64,000 nucleotides of DNA, from NCBI GenBank assembly GCA_000499405.2, contig HG738137.1, forward strand, positions 25,289,843-25,353,842, read 5' to 3'. Within the stretch, counting starts at the first letter, position 1. Each line of letters starts with the position of its first letter. Shown here in pieces: positions 1-11,425 of the stretch. The translations under genes and the position numbers were made by a program. The notes beneath the pieces are model-generated. The model did no database searches, had not been told where the DNA came from, and saw only the letters and a program-made list of their open reading frames with translations. This stretch comes from Onchocerca volvulus. Its lineage: Eukaryota > Nematoda > Chromadorea > Rhabditida > Onchocercidae.

Positions 1-2050
1 TTCGTTTATTCTTTCCATTTTTTTCGAATTTCCTTGAATCATTAGTAGATCATATGTTTTATCATTAGTGCTTCGGTGTAACTACAAATTTATTATTTCA
101 TATATTTCATTTCAAATGCGATTCTTAAACCAAACATGTTGTTATTCTGAAAATTTCTTTTGGCAATTTTACTATCCATTTCAGCTAATTACTGTCACTA
201 ATAACGCAGTAAAACTTTTCAGTGTTATTAAAGTATTATGATAAAAAATTATCAAGAAAGTAAATCATATTATTCTCATTTTCTTTTACTATTATATTAA
301 CGATATAGATGCACAATCATTGTAATATTTGCGCAAATATAAGCACATTTATCCATCATATCATTTTGTAAAGATGATAAAGATAGAAAAATATGATATG
401 AAATAATAGCAATTTGATCTTAAGTATTATCCAAATCATCAATGAGAAAACTGAAATTATAACTGAATATTTTGATATGATCAGTCATGAATAATCACTC
501 AAAGCATAAAATCTTGAATAGGAATAAAAAATATAAAGAAATAAAATCTGAGGAATCATTTCGTTAATATAAAAGTTATCATTTTAATTTATCATTATAC
601 TTCAAGATAAGTGAATAATACTAATGAATTTGAAATCATTTATTTTAATTATTTAATTTGTCATTCATTCTATAATCCTAATTTTTTAAATTTGACGAGC
701 AAAATCTCAGAATCCCTTCTTCACTTGCTTATGCCATTCTTATATGAATTTCAGACTAAAAAAGTACGGAAAAAACACGAATTTTGAAATAATAATTTTA
801 ACTAAAAATATTTATTTTACAAATTATCAATTAAAAATGCAGTTGTAGAGCAAACAAAAAAAAAAAAAAAAAAAAACACTAAATGTCAAAAATGGTTAGT
901 ATAATAATTTATAAGTTGAAAAATGATGTCGCATATCGTCTTGTAAGTGTAACAAATGCGTCGTCTTTTTTTCTATGCATGGAAAGATAGAATAAAGTGA
1001 TGATAGATAAAATGGTTGTTTTTGAATTTTCCAAAGAACAAAGTTCAATGTTGAATTTTGCTGACAAAATGTTTTTCTGGTTTACCCATCACTGGCATTT
1101 CAACAAAAACATTCATAAAACAAGACTTCAATTTATTTAATCTTTACCATATTATTCAATCAACAATTGACAATGTTTAATTGGATTTACGCCTTGGTTT
1201 GTTTTAACTGTAGTTTTTGCAGTATTAATTAAGTAAATGAATTAAATTGCAATTACAATTAGACAATTAAATTACTCTTTAATTTATTATTGAGGAAAAA
1301 TAAAAGTTAATCAGACTAATTAAAAAAAATGTTAAGATATTTTATTGATTGCAAAGGCATTTTTTCATATTAAAATACTAATTAACATCTGAAAAAATTG
1401 ATAATTATTGGAAAGAAAATTGCAAACTTTAATATATGTGCAAATAAACAGCTCAATAAAAATCATGCAAATCAATAAGATCAAAGTTATTCTTGCTCTC
1501 AAATAAAGTCAAAAATTTTGATAACCTACTATCTAATACTAATCAATAATGATAGTATTCACAATCCACATATCGATTTTTGATCAACATTGTGATATTG
1601 TTTATATAATTTCATTTCTTTTCGTCGTAATAAATTTGAATGAAATTGAATGATCCTATGTACCATAGCATTTCATGATAGTTTAATTTTAAGAATTTTT
1701 CTGAAAATCAAAACCCAAAAAATCTCATTTCACATAATTTAAAAAGTTAAATTATATGATGTGAAATATTCGGTTTCTTTTTTCTTAAAATGCTTTTTAA
1801 ACAAATATCATTAACAGCATTGTTTTTTTTTATTTCGCTAAAAATTAGAAGGCATTTAACTTGGTAATTAAATAAATTAATTAAATTTCTATTGAATAAT
1901 AATTAAATTTTTTGAATTTTCAATAATTAAACTGACATATTGAAGTTTAATTTAAATTTTCCTATTCTTTTCAAGCTCCAAATTCTATCCATTATTTTGG
2001 AATTCTTTAAATATTTTCTAGTTTCTGATATCCTGTTTTTTGGCATCTAG
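1..2050. other. AT-rich DNA upstream of the methyltransferase gene
   Basis: No exon, RNA gene or repeat could be supported here. The stretch is AT-rich with short A and T runs, for example the A-run near 857-876. The first exon(s) and promoter of the gene beginning at or before 2051 should lie in it, because the 2051 exon opens behind a splice acceptor and has no convincing start codon. Confidence 0.5.
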
Positions 2051-4883
2051 TTCCGAAATCCAGAATACGAACCAATTTATCCAGACAATTTTATTGGATG
2101 ATATATTGATCAATGGAAGAAATCATAGAATTGAAGATATAGCGATAAGACAACGTAATGGAGGGTACTAATCTAATCTTCAAATTTATCCAATCAGCAT
2201 TATTTATAGTTTATAAATGAAATTTCAAATTTCTTCCCTAATTTAAACTTTTCAATTATTTGAATTAAACGGCATTTTGCTAGGATTGCCTGAAATCAAA
2301 TTTAAAATTCGAAAACTTAGTTTAGTAGAACATTTTCTTTTTTTTCTAAATAAATAAAAAATAAAAATTGTTAAATTCTTTTTTTCCACCTCTATTCAAT
2401 TAGTTTCACATGTAATACTTTTTAATTACAATTGCAATTAAAAATATAATTAATATGACTTGTATTTGCAGCTTATTTTTACAACGAATACTGAAACTTG
2501 CCAATTTTGGTCAATATGCAGTTGCAAGTATGGTACTCGAATTACCATCAGGTAAGAAATGGTATTCATCGAATTCTAAGCGAATTTTTATATTTTTGCT
2601 TCAATCTTATTTTCTCATTACATCTCAAATCTATCATTTTGCAGATTATGTTGTTCGTATCAAACTAATCACCTAGTTTCCTTTTATTATCAATTACTTT
2701 TTTTTTTTTTTCACTTTTAATTTCAGCAAAGCAAAGTATGACAGAATTGGACACTTCATTGTTGTCACTGAATCATTCAAAAGTTTTGGTTCCATATATT
2801 CAAGCAATGATTGCGGCACCATTCGCACTTGAGATAATGGAGTTGGAAAAAAATGGTAAAGTGTGGAATGTTTTGGAAATTGGTCTTGGTACCGGGATTT
2901 TGAATAGCTTCCTATATAATGCCTTCAGCAATGTTTGTCATCTTTCTTTATAAATAAGACATTTTGGTTTTGAAATTTGAAATATTGCTACAGCTTATTA
3001 AAAGATAGCTTTTTTTTTTTTTAAATTTTTAAATCCAGTAATAAGCGTGCCAATTTGAATTAAGATTTTTTGAAAAAGCCAAAAGTGTATCTCTTAATGA
3101 ATTAATGAATTATTAACTTTCGCTCTTAATGACTGCAATGATTCAGTGATTTGAAAATATTTTTCTGACAACTTGAAATTCTAGAAATGCTTAAATCATA
3201 ATTTCTAGCAGCGCAATTCGTAGTAGAGATTTCGAAAAAAATAGGTCATAACTATTCTTGTAGCAGATTATTTTGAGCATTGCTTTTCTTGTAGATACCT
3301 GAGTATTTACCTACCGCAAAAATATTTGCAGTAATTTTCAACTTTATTTTCCATTTTCCTATTCATTTATCACCATATTTACTTATCAATTGATTACAAT
3401 TATCGATTGATTTGTTAGTGCGTATATTTTCTGTGCAATTTGTTTCAATTCTGTTAACTTCTTTATCATTTTAAGCCATACATCTTTTGAAAATTTTGAA
3501 ACGATTCAAGTTTCTGAAAAATCAATCATTTAATTTCATTCATTGCTTTTAGATAAATATAACAGCAATAGAATTGGAACAAAAAATGTATGAAATAGCT
3601 AAGAAATATTTCGGTTTAATCGAAGACAAACATCAAAGAATAATCGTTGGTGATGGACTGAAATATTTGCAAAAAATTGCAAATTCAAGTTCGTTTCATT
3701 TCTTGCTATTCAAAAATAATTAATTACATACAAAAAGATTGTATTATTAGAAAGTTTATATACAATTATTTGATGAAAGATTATATTTGATCTCAGTTTT
3801 TGATACATTTGAAACTTCTAATTTTGACTGTCGCCGCTGTAATTGCTGCAACGAAGAAAAGAATTTATTTTGGAGGTCAATCGAAATTCGATGTGATTTT
3901 TATCGATGCTTGCTATGATACAATTATGGACGATGTAATATGTCCCGTGGAAGCTTTCACGTTGAAACAAAATTTGAAGATTATCAAAGAAGCATTAACA
4001 AAAAATGGTTCGTTTTTTGCTGAATTTCTCTGGTTTGTACGAATTAATTTTCAATCTTTTGATATTCCATCGTTGGAACTCGCAAAACTAACCAAAAATT
4101 TCGGAAAATCCTCGATTTCTCTCTCAGCTTGATATATTTATAATAGCCAAAAAGTCGAAGAAATAAATCATTATAAGGACAAGAATCGGGATGGCAGAGA
4201 TAGTTTAAAATCCATTCGATAATTTTTAAGAAAATAAATTTTTCCTGTATTATTGTTGAAGGAAATAAATTCTTCCTACATTATTGTTACTTTCGAATAA
4301 AGTTTCATAATACAAGATCAATTTCTAATTTAGACTCTTATTAAAATCGATTTTGTACTTTGTAAAAAAGTTCCTAAATTTTTAAAAAAGGTCAATGAAA
4401 AGCAGTCAATTTCAGGCATCGTCGTCTTATCAGTCTTGACATTTAACAAAGACAATCTCAAAAAGGTATAAATTAAAATTGAATTTCAAAGTTGACATTA
4501 TTATATGCTATACATTTTAACTAATCAAATCAATTACTTCAGATACAAAATAATTACATGGATGTATTTGGCAGCTGTCATCGGATGACTGATAGCATAA
4601 ATTTTGTCAACCACGTAAGTCATTTTGCATTAATCAAAAATAATTCGAGCAAAAATTACACAGAAGTTTTATAAGTCCTTTTGTAACAAAAAAATTTGGC
4701 ACAAACTTTTGCAATTCGTATTTTACTTGAAGCACAAATTTAAATTAAATTTAACTGAATTTTCAGGTCCTTGCATGCGGCAAATACCGAAGAAATGAGG
4801 CCACATTTGCTGGAAAAATGAAAGAAATTTACAAAAAATTTGAATTTTATTCAGAACCGAAGATTGATTGGAATGGAATCTGA
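2051..4883 (+). CDS. class I SAM-dependent methyltransferase / spermidine-synthase-like protein (5' end not found)
   Basis: Proposed exons are 2051-2164, 2472-2551, 2727-2932, 3553-3688, 3876-4007, 4416-4465, 4543-4614 and 4767-4883 (TGA). They join in frame to about 301 residues. The SAM-binding motif I, VLEIGLGTG, ends in a glycine-rich loop in exon 3. Exon 4 carries the acidic-loop region (ITAIELEQKMYEIAKKYFG) and an IVGDGLKYL strand. Exon 5 has KFDVIFIDACYD, the motif typical of spermidine synthase and METTL13-like folds, followed by CPVEAF. The substrate cannot be told; the polyamine-synthase active-site residues were not verified. The acceptor before 3876 (TTTTGGAG) is weak; a better-looking acceptor at 3795-3796 leads into a stop. 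The start codon must lie upstream. The last two exons and 3' flank are duplicated at 37.86-38.54 kb. The fold is secure; orthology and the 5' structure are not. Confidence 0.8.
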
Positions 4884-5410
4884 ATTAATGATTGCCACGT
4901 GCAAATGCAGTTAACAGCATTCTGTTCATCATCCAAATGTTTGAAACAATTGTTATAGAGAATTCGAGAAAATAACCATTCCGCATACAATAAGATAAAA
5001 CTTATTGAGATAATCGAGATATCTCAAACAATACTCACGAGAATTATCAAAACGAAAATTTTGCAGAGTTTATATTGTAAGTTAAGATAAAGTTCAAAAG
5101 TTTTTTGAATTGAACTTTGTCACTTTTTTAGATGCTAAATAAGTTCAAAATAATGCCAGGCTTTTGTTTGCACATAAAATATGAATATTTATTTGTTCAT
5201 TGTAAAAACTCATTGCGCCGTAACCACAACGATATCAGTCAAAAAAAAGTCCCGACTATGAATCGGAAAATTCATTGAATTGTTATGAATTTCTTTGCGA
5301 CGATATGGAATTGCTTATGAATTTTTTCCTGCTTTGCGACGATACGTTCCGTTTATTTGTCCTCGCGAAACTACCATGGATGCTTCGAAATAGTTTTATG
5401 AGTTTGATGA
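4543..5410 (+). repeat. left copy of a direct ~0.85 kb segmental duplication
   Basis: This segment aligns by eye, in the same orientation, with 37857-38735. Shared landmarks in order are: GATAGCATAA in a methyltransferase exon, AATAATTCGAGC in the intron, CCGAAGAAAT and CCACATTTGC in the last exon, AACAATACTCACG and ATCAAAAC in the 3' flank, GATGCTAA, the inverse of the MRPS18B stop region, and CCATGGAT. In this copy the methyltransferase part is intact and the MRPS18B part is degraded. Confidence 0.85.
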
Positions 5411-5430
5411 AACTTATGCAATGAGAAATT
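5187..5430 (-). pseudogene. decayed 3'-end fragment of MRPS18B
   Basis: Read on the minus strand, this corresponds to the last exon of the intact MRPS18B gene at 38547-38767. Matches can be followed at the stop-codon region (near 5187), the stretch around 5236-5300 equivalent to 38590-38660, and CCATGG near 5374. Frame is lost through small insertions and deletions. One is a local repeat of a TTATGAATTT...TTTGCGACGATA unit at about 5284-5343. No upstream MRPS18B exons follow, so this is a truncated relic and not a second gene. Confidence 0.75.
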
Positions 5431-5602
5431 TACGGTATTTTTGAAATTAAGCAGATTTAATATAACTTTTGAATAAGATGAACTTTAAAATATAAGTAAC
5501 GATAAAAGCGTGTTTCATTAGCAATATTTCAATGCAAGATTTTGTCATTTTTGTTGATTTCAAAATATGAACTATTTTTTCAACCTATTCTCAAACTTGC
5601 AA

Positions 5603-5941
5603 TAGATAAAGCCTATGTGCTGAACCCGAAAGATGGTGAACTATGCTTGAGCAGGATGAAGCAGCAGGAAACCCTGATGGAGGTCCGAAGAGATTCTAAT
5701 GTGCAAATCAACTGTCTCACTTCGGTACGGAGGCCAAAGATTAATCTAACTATTTAGTAGCTAGTTCCTTCGGAAGTTTCAAGTTGGAATACGCAATGAA
5801 GCTGTTATATTTGGTAAAGGAATGAAGAATTGATCAGAAGAATTGCTTGGGACGAGAAGTCTTCAACTCATTCTCAGTATGCTTCGTTTGCTTGAATGAA
5901 GCATAAAAATTGAATTTATGCTCCAGGTGGAACAATTTTTT
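5603..5941 (+). pseudogene. 28S (LSU) rRNA gene fragment
   Basis: The sequence follows the conserved eukaryotic LSU rRNA order. It has ACCCGAAAGATGGTGAACTA at 5623, then GAGCAGGATGAAGC, GGAGGTCCGAAGAGATTCT, GTGCAAATC, CTATTTAGTAGCTAGTTCC with CGGAAGTTTC, GCAATGAAGC, TGGTAAAGGAATGA, TTGGGACGAGAAG, and CGTTTGCTTGAATGAAGCAT before homology fades near 5941. These agree with nematode LSU rRNA apart from scattered substitutions and small gaps, for example GAAGAGATTC where functional genes have GTAGCGATTC. It is a short, diverged, isolated fragment and so not functional. An open frame across it is fortuitous. An 18-base match to a later LSU segment (CAACCTATTCTCAAACTT) sits just upstream at 5581-5598. 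Confidence 0.92.
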
Positions 5942-5944
5942 TCA

Positions 5945-7300
5945 TTGCAAATCATTGATAATCATTCGTGATCGTTATTTTTCATTAATAACCACTGATA
6001 AGCAGTGTGGGATGAATCAGCATTTCAATAGAAGCAATTATTAAAACTAATTTGATTAGTATTTAGAAAATTGAATAACTTGCCACTAATTTTATCACTG
6101 ACAATATTAAAATACTTTACATTCTATTTCTTTTAATGATTTTTTTCTCGTAGATATTTTAATTATTTACTTAGTTTATTTCTCGAAAAAATTTATGCTA
6201 TCATAATAATTCATTTCTATCAATTATTGATACTTTTTTTTCTTGTCTGTTTTAGAAAATTACATTTGTTCCATTTTTTTTACTGTTAATATTTAATTTA
6301 AAAGAATAAATAAAATTTTGTTCATCATCAAAAACAATAAATAAATCAATTTTAATAGAAACACAAGCAATTATTTTTTACGAAAACAAGATAAGCTAAA
6401 AAATAACGTTTAAAATTTTGCTTTCATTATCATTTCAATCAAGAAACTGAAGTGCATTATTGAAGAAACAATAATCAGCATGAAATTGCATAAAATTTGC
6501 AATGCGAATGAAGCAATCGTTCTTAACCGTTTCTTCATTTTTTTTTTCTTAATTAGTTGAATTTCTTATTGTTCTTTTTTAATAAAATTTCCTTTATATG
6601 TCCACTCCTACACTTTTATCTTTTAGATCAAAAAAGCTGTGTCGTTATGAACTACATAATACTTAGATGGATATTTTAACTACAAAATTCTGTTTCAGAT
6701 GACTCATGTATGACTAATATCCAGTACCTTCTGGTATGGTTTTTAAGCTTGCTAAACTTTATTTTGCACGGTCAATATGCTTGAAATACCTTTGCATCTA
6801 TTTTTCACTCTTCTCATTTCATTGTATTTCTATCGACCAATTAATCAAATAAGCTCTCCCTACCATCCAAACTTTTCTAATTGACTAGCGAAATAGAAAA
6901 TGAGTTAATAAATCTGATACATTAGTAAATCTGTACATTGAAAACTTATACTTGCCCTATGAATATTTACCTCTTACTTCTCTTATCCGAAAACTACACT
7001 CATCATTCCATTGAATAGAATTAGCAATTCCTATAATTTAAAAATTTATTTCTGCAAAAAAAAATCACAAACATTTCAATTTATTTGTAAAAACAGTTCT
7101 TCCACACAAAGAACGAAAACCAATTGAAGAAATAAACAACTGATCTTTAATAATCAATAAGTCAAAAATCAGTAAGTAAGAGAGAATCCATATTAGGTTC
7201 GCACAGCAAGAGTTCAACGAATTTTGACAGTATCAGCAATTTCGAGGATGAAAGAATAAGACTAAGTTGAAATAAGAAGATAACAAGCAGTACTTTGATC
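5945..7300. other. intergenic AT-rich DNA
   Basis: No gene, RNA or clear repeat was found between the 28S fragment and the foldback element. Only short A/T tracts are visible. Confidence 0.5.
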
Positions 7301-7359
7301 AATTTTAGGAAATCTCGACAATGTTCCGAAAAAAATCAAGGAAGAAGTTCAAACCGAAA

Positions 7360-9325
7360 TCGATAGATTGCCATAAAATGAGCTTCAAAATTGAAATAGT
7401 ACAAAAGATAAGCATTACGATAGTCTAATAAGCTGATAACAAATTACGGTAAAATTGTCAAGTCTAAATAGCTAATGATAATTTACGGTAAAATTGATAA
7501 GCTGGAATAAAATCAGATTTAAAATTGAAATAGTTTTTTTATTGCCACAGGCGTATTCTATTTAATATTACTAATTTTCACGTTTCAGAGAAAAGGATCA
7601 AAACTTATATTTGCTTTTTAATTACTTAACAGAATTTGTAAATCTCATGAGATTTCAATTTTTGTAGAAATAAAAATAAGAATAAACTCCATTTAGCAGG
7701 ATTATTTTGTATTCATAAAATTAATCAGAAAAATTAGATCAATGGCATGATTAAATTGCATCGATGAATGAGCAAATTATTTAGAGCTATTTTGCTATTA
7801 TCTCACTAATAGATGTTTTATCATCTCAACTATTTTCCAGTTTATTTTTTTATTACAATTTTTCTTTTTTTCTATCAGAGAAATCATTACTACGTTATTA
7901 ATATTAACATTAATAGCCTAATATGAATTCAGTAATTATGGAGGAGAAAATTAGAACGAAATATAAATGACATATATTCATGGATAAATAATATTCTAAA
8001 ACACGGCTGATTCCAGATACTGTGAAATATATAATAATTCGTAAATCTTTTTGTTTTTTACCAATTTATCTGATATTTGATTCATTCAAAAAAAAAAAGT
8101 TCAAATTCAGCTGAAATTATAAAAGTAAGATGAATTAATTTGCTTTATTTCTATTTTTATAATTTTTTAAAACTGAGTCATTTTATTTTATATGTTTGCT
8201 AAATACTATTAAATAAGTTATAAATTTTCTAATTAATCAATGGAATCACCATTGATTATAAATGACCTATAAGTTATTTAATTTTATTTGATACAATTAA
8301 AAGTATGTCGCATTAAAATGAAAATTCAGCCTTTATATATAGTAAGTTTTATTCATTTGACTCAGAAACCGAATATTTAGAAATGATTAACTAACTGTTG
8401 ATTTCATTTTTTTTTCGGCTTTATTTTGGTTTTATATTCAGTTAGTTAATTATTTATCAATAGTTAGTTAATCATTTCCAAATATTCAATGTCAAAAAAA
8501 CGAAAGCAAATTAATTCATCCTATTTTTATAATTTCAGCTGAATTTGAACGTTTTTTTTTTTGAATGGATCAAAAATCAGATAAATTGGTAAAAAAAAAC
8601 AAAAAGATTTACGAATTATTATATCTTATAAATCTGGAATCAGCCATGTTTTAGAATATTATTTGAATATATGTCGTTTATATTCTATTCTAATTTTCTA
8701 TCCATAACTGAATTCATATTAGCTCTTATTGTTAATGATATAACGTAGTAATGATTTCTCTTATAAAAAAAAAAATACGATGAAAACTAAATTGGAAATT
8801 AGTTGGAATAATAAAACAGTAATTAATGAGATAACAGCAAAATAGCTCTAAACAATTCGTCTTATTCATCGATGTAATATAATCATGCTATTTGATCGAA
8901 TTTCTCTAATTAATTTTCTAAATACAAAATAATTCTGTTAAATGAAGTTTATTCTTATCTCTATTTTTACAAAAATTGAAATTTCATGAGATTTATAAAT
9001 CCTATTAAGTATTAAAAAAAAGGCATAAATAAATTTTTATCCTTTTCTATGAAACATGAAAATTGGCAATATTAAATTGAATACTCTTATGGCAATAAAA
9101 AACTATGTCAATTCTAAGCCTAATTTTATGCCAATTTATCAATTTTACCATAAATTATCATTAGTTATAGAGACTTAGCAGTTTTACCGTAAATTGTTAT
9201 CAGCTACTCATGAAATTGATTTTCAATTTTTTTTTTTTAAATTTTTTCGTAAAAGTCAGATGGATTTTAATCTTTACTTTTTTACTATCTCAAGTTTTAG
9301 AGTTCATTTTACGGCAATCTACCAA
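7360..9325. repeat. ~2 kb long inverted repeat (foldback element) with nested hairpins
   Basis: The left arm (about 7360-8155) is the reverse complement, with moderate divergence, of the right arm (about 8504-9325). Paired landmarks include GATAGATTGCC near 7360 with GGCAATCTACC near 9314, and CTGATAACAAATTACGGTAAAA near 7431 with its complement near 9184-9207. Others are CATCGATGAATGAG near 7760 with its complement near 8860, and TTCAAATTCAGCTGAAATTA near 8100 with its complement near 8535. The spacer holds two smaller hairpins: about 8211-8280 (CCATTGAT arms) and about 8371-8490 (GATTAACTAACTGTTGA-type arms). No transposase is visible. It could be a foldback transposon, a MITE-like relic, or an inverted duplication. 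Confidence 0.85.
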
Positions 9326-9924
9326 TTTTATCAAGAACTATCTTTAGCTTATCAAATACATCGTAATTTTTACCATTTGTATCATTTCAAATTTAAAGTT
9401 CATTTATTACAACTTGTTAATTTTACCATAAACCATCAATACTTATCAAATCGATTACAATCTTTATTTCTTGTGTAAATTGCTGTTATTTTATGTATTG
9501 ACTTCTTCGCTCCAATTATTTATTACATCATAAATAAGCATTAATTATATAGCAATTAAGCATCAGCATTTCTCAACATTTTGAAGAAATAAACCTGAAA
9601 AAAATTTGATAAAAATTTAAAGTTATATCAAAAATTGCAGTAATTTCTTGTGAAAAAAAAAATAAACGAATATTTTGAACTGAATTTTAGGTTTATTTAT
9701 CCTAAATTATCAGAACAAGTCTACCATAAATGAAGGATCAATGTAATTATTTCATTAATAACGCCTGCAAAACATGCATATATAATTTCTCTAAACCAAA
9801 TTCATTATAATTGTTCATAATGATTCATTATTCGATATTGTTACGTCATAGTCATAAAGTAAGCCATGATCCATAAATGTTTGTGATTTCAGGCATAATA
9901 ATAATTGATAATAATAATGGTAAT

Positions 9925-10135
9925 ATAAAAATTATTAGACATTATCATTATTGATCATCATCTTTGACCTCAAATTATGATATGAAATTTAGCAAAATTA
10001 TTTTAAAAATTTTATATTCCTTTTTAAATTTTATTGAAAATCATATAAGAATTATTAGAGATTATTATTGGCCATGATCATCTTTAATCTCAAAATAAGA
10101 TATGAAATTGAGTAAAATCATCTTAACTATTTTAT
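9925..10135 (+). repeat. two-copy tandem duplication, ~119 bp period
   Basis: AATTATTAGACATTATCATT at about 9929 recurs as AATTATTAGAGATTATTATT at about 10048. Each is followed by a GATCATCATCTTTGACCTCA-like and ATATGAAATT stretch. The copies differ by scattered substitutions. No coding content is seen. Confidence 0.75.
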
Positions 10136-11114
10136 TCTTTTTTAAGGTTTTCTTTAAAAAAAAAAAATAAATATACATGCTTAAGAACATAACATTACGA
10201 AAGCTTCAATTATTTTCATATAAAAAAAATTTTTAAATATATCTCCTATTTTTTGTCGCAGTTTTTCCAGTCTTTTCTTATTGTTAATGAGATGAAATTT
10301 TAAAAAAAAAGAAAAAAAAATTTAGCCAATTTATTCTTCTATTCAGATAATAATTTCACCATCTTCAAAAATGAAATTAAAGTAATTAGGGACACTTGAT
10401 GAATGTATTAATTTCGAATTAAATAAAAGTACTTTTCTCAAAAACACAAAATAAATCTTTTTCCTTATTTAAACTTTCATTTAATTTAATTATTTTAATT
10501 GCTGTATATTCTTAATGATATTGCTTTCTCATTTTATAATATTTAATATCATCTTCATCGCAGTTCTCTCTTATCTTGGAAGGTACTTTTTCTTATTTAT
10601 TTTTGATAATTTGATCTTATTCTCTTCGTCATATCTCCATTTTTCCTTTTAATCTTTCTTTTATTTTTTCTTTTTTCAAGATATAAAAAAGACAAGATTT
10701 CTTTCAATTTAAAAAAAAAAAATTTGAAACAAACTGTTCACTTTTAAGAAGAAATGTCATATTTTTTTATTTTTCTTTCTTTCCTTTTTTTGTTTGCTAA
10801 CTGATAACAACAAATTATGTTTATTTTTTTGCTCATCGAAATATTTGATAGATGAAAACTTGAATCAAACGATAATGCCGCATAGAAGTAAATAATGTGA
10901 GCCCATTAGCGCTCATCTACAATATCACAAAATGAAGTCTTCAATTATGTGCCGCTAAATGATGTGCAAAACTCTATCTTTCGTTAAATTCTAATCGAAT
11001 ATCCAATTTTCCTTTTATTGCTATTGTTGTCGTTGTTTGCTATTGTTGAAGTTGTTATTACTGCTGTTGGTATTATTATCGTCGTTTTTATTGATGGTAA
11101 TAGTATAATGACAC

Positions 11115-11425
11115 CAATGTTCAAAGTAATATAAGTCTACAAAATAATTTAATACTGGAATGATCAAAGTAACATACATCTCACAGTAATATAATGCTAC
11201 AATAATCAAAGTAATTTACGTCTATAGGATAATGTAATGCTACAATGATCAAAGTGATGTAAGCCTGAAAAATAATATGATGCTGCAATGATCAAAGTAA
11301 TGTAAATCCTCAAAATGCTTAATGCTATAATGATCAAAGTAATATAAACCTGCAAAGTAATGTAATGTTGAGTGATATGAGTCTTCAAAGTGTTAGAATT
11401 TTGCAATGATGGAAAATAATATAAG
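11115..11425 (+). repeat. degenerate minisatellite, unit ~43 bp
   Basis: About seven imperfect units begin with AATGATCAAAGTAATATAAG-like sequence and end with AATAATGCTACA-like sequence. Units start near 11118, 11158, 11202, 11245, 11288, 11330 and then decay. Apparent minus-strand open frames across it are by-products of the repeat. Confidence 0.85.

Noticed and set aside
5542..5757. 71-codon plus-strand frame with apparently good protein complexity
   Set aside because: The complexity comes from the underlying 28S rRNA fragment and not from coding constraint.
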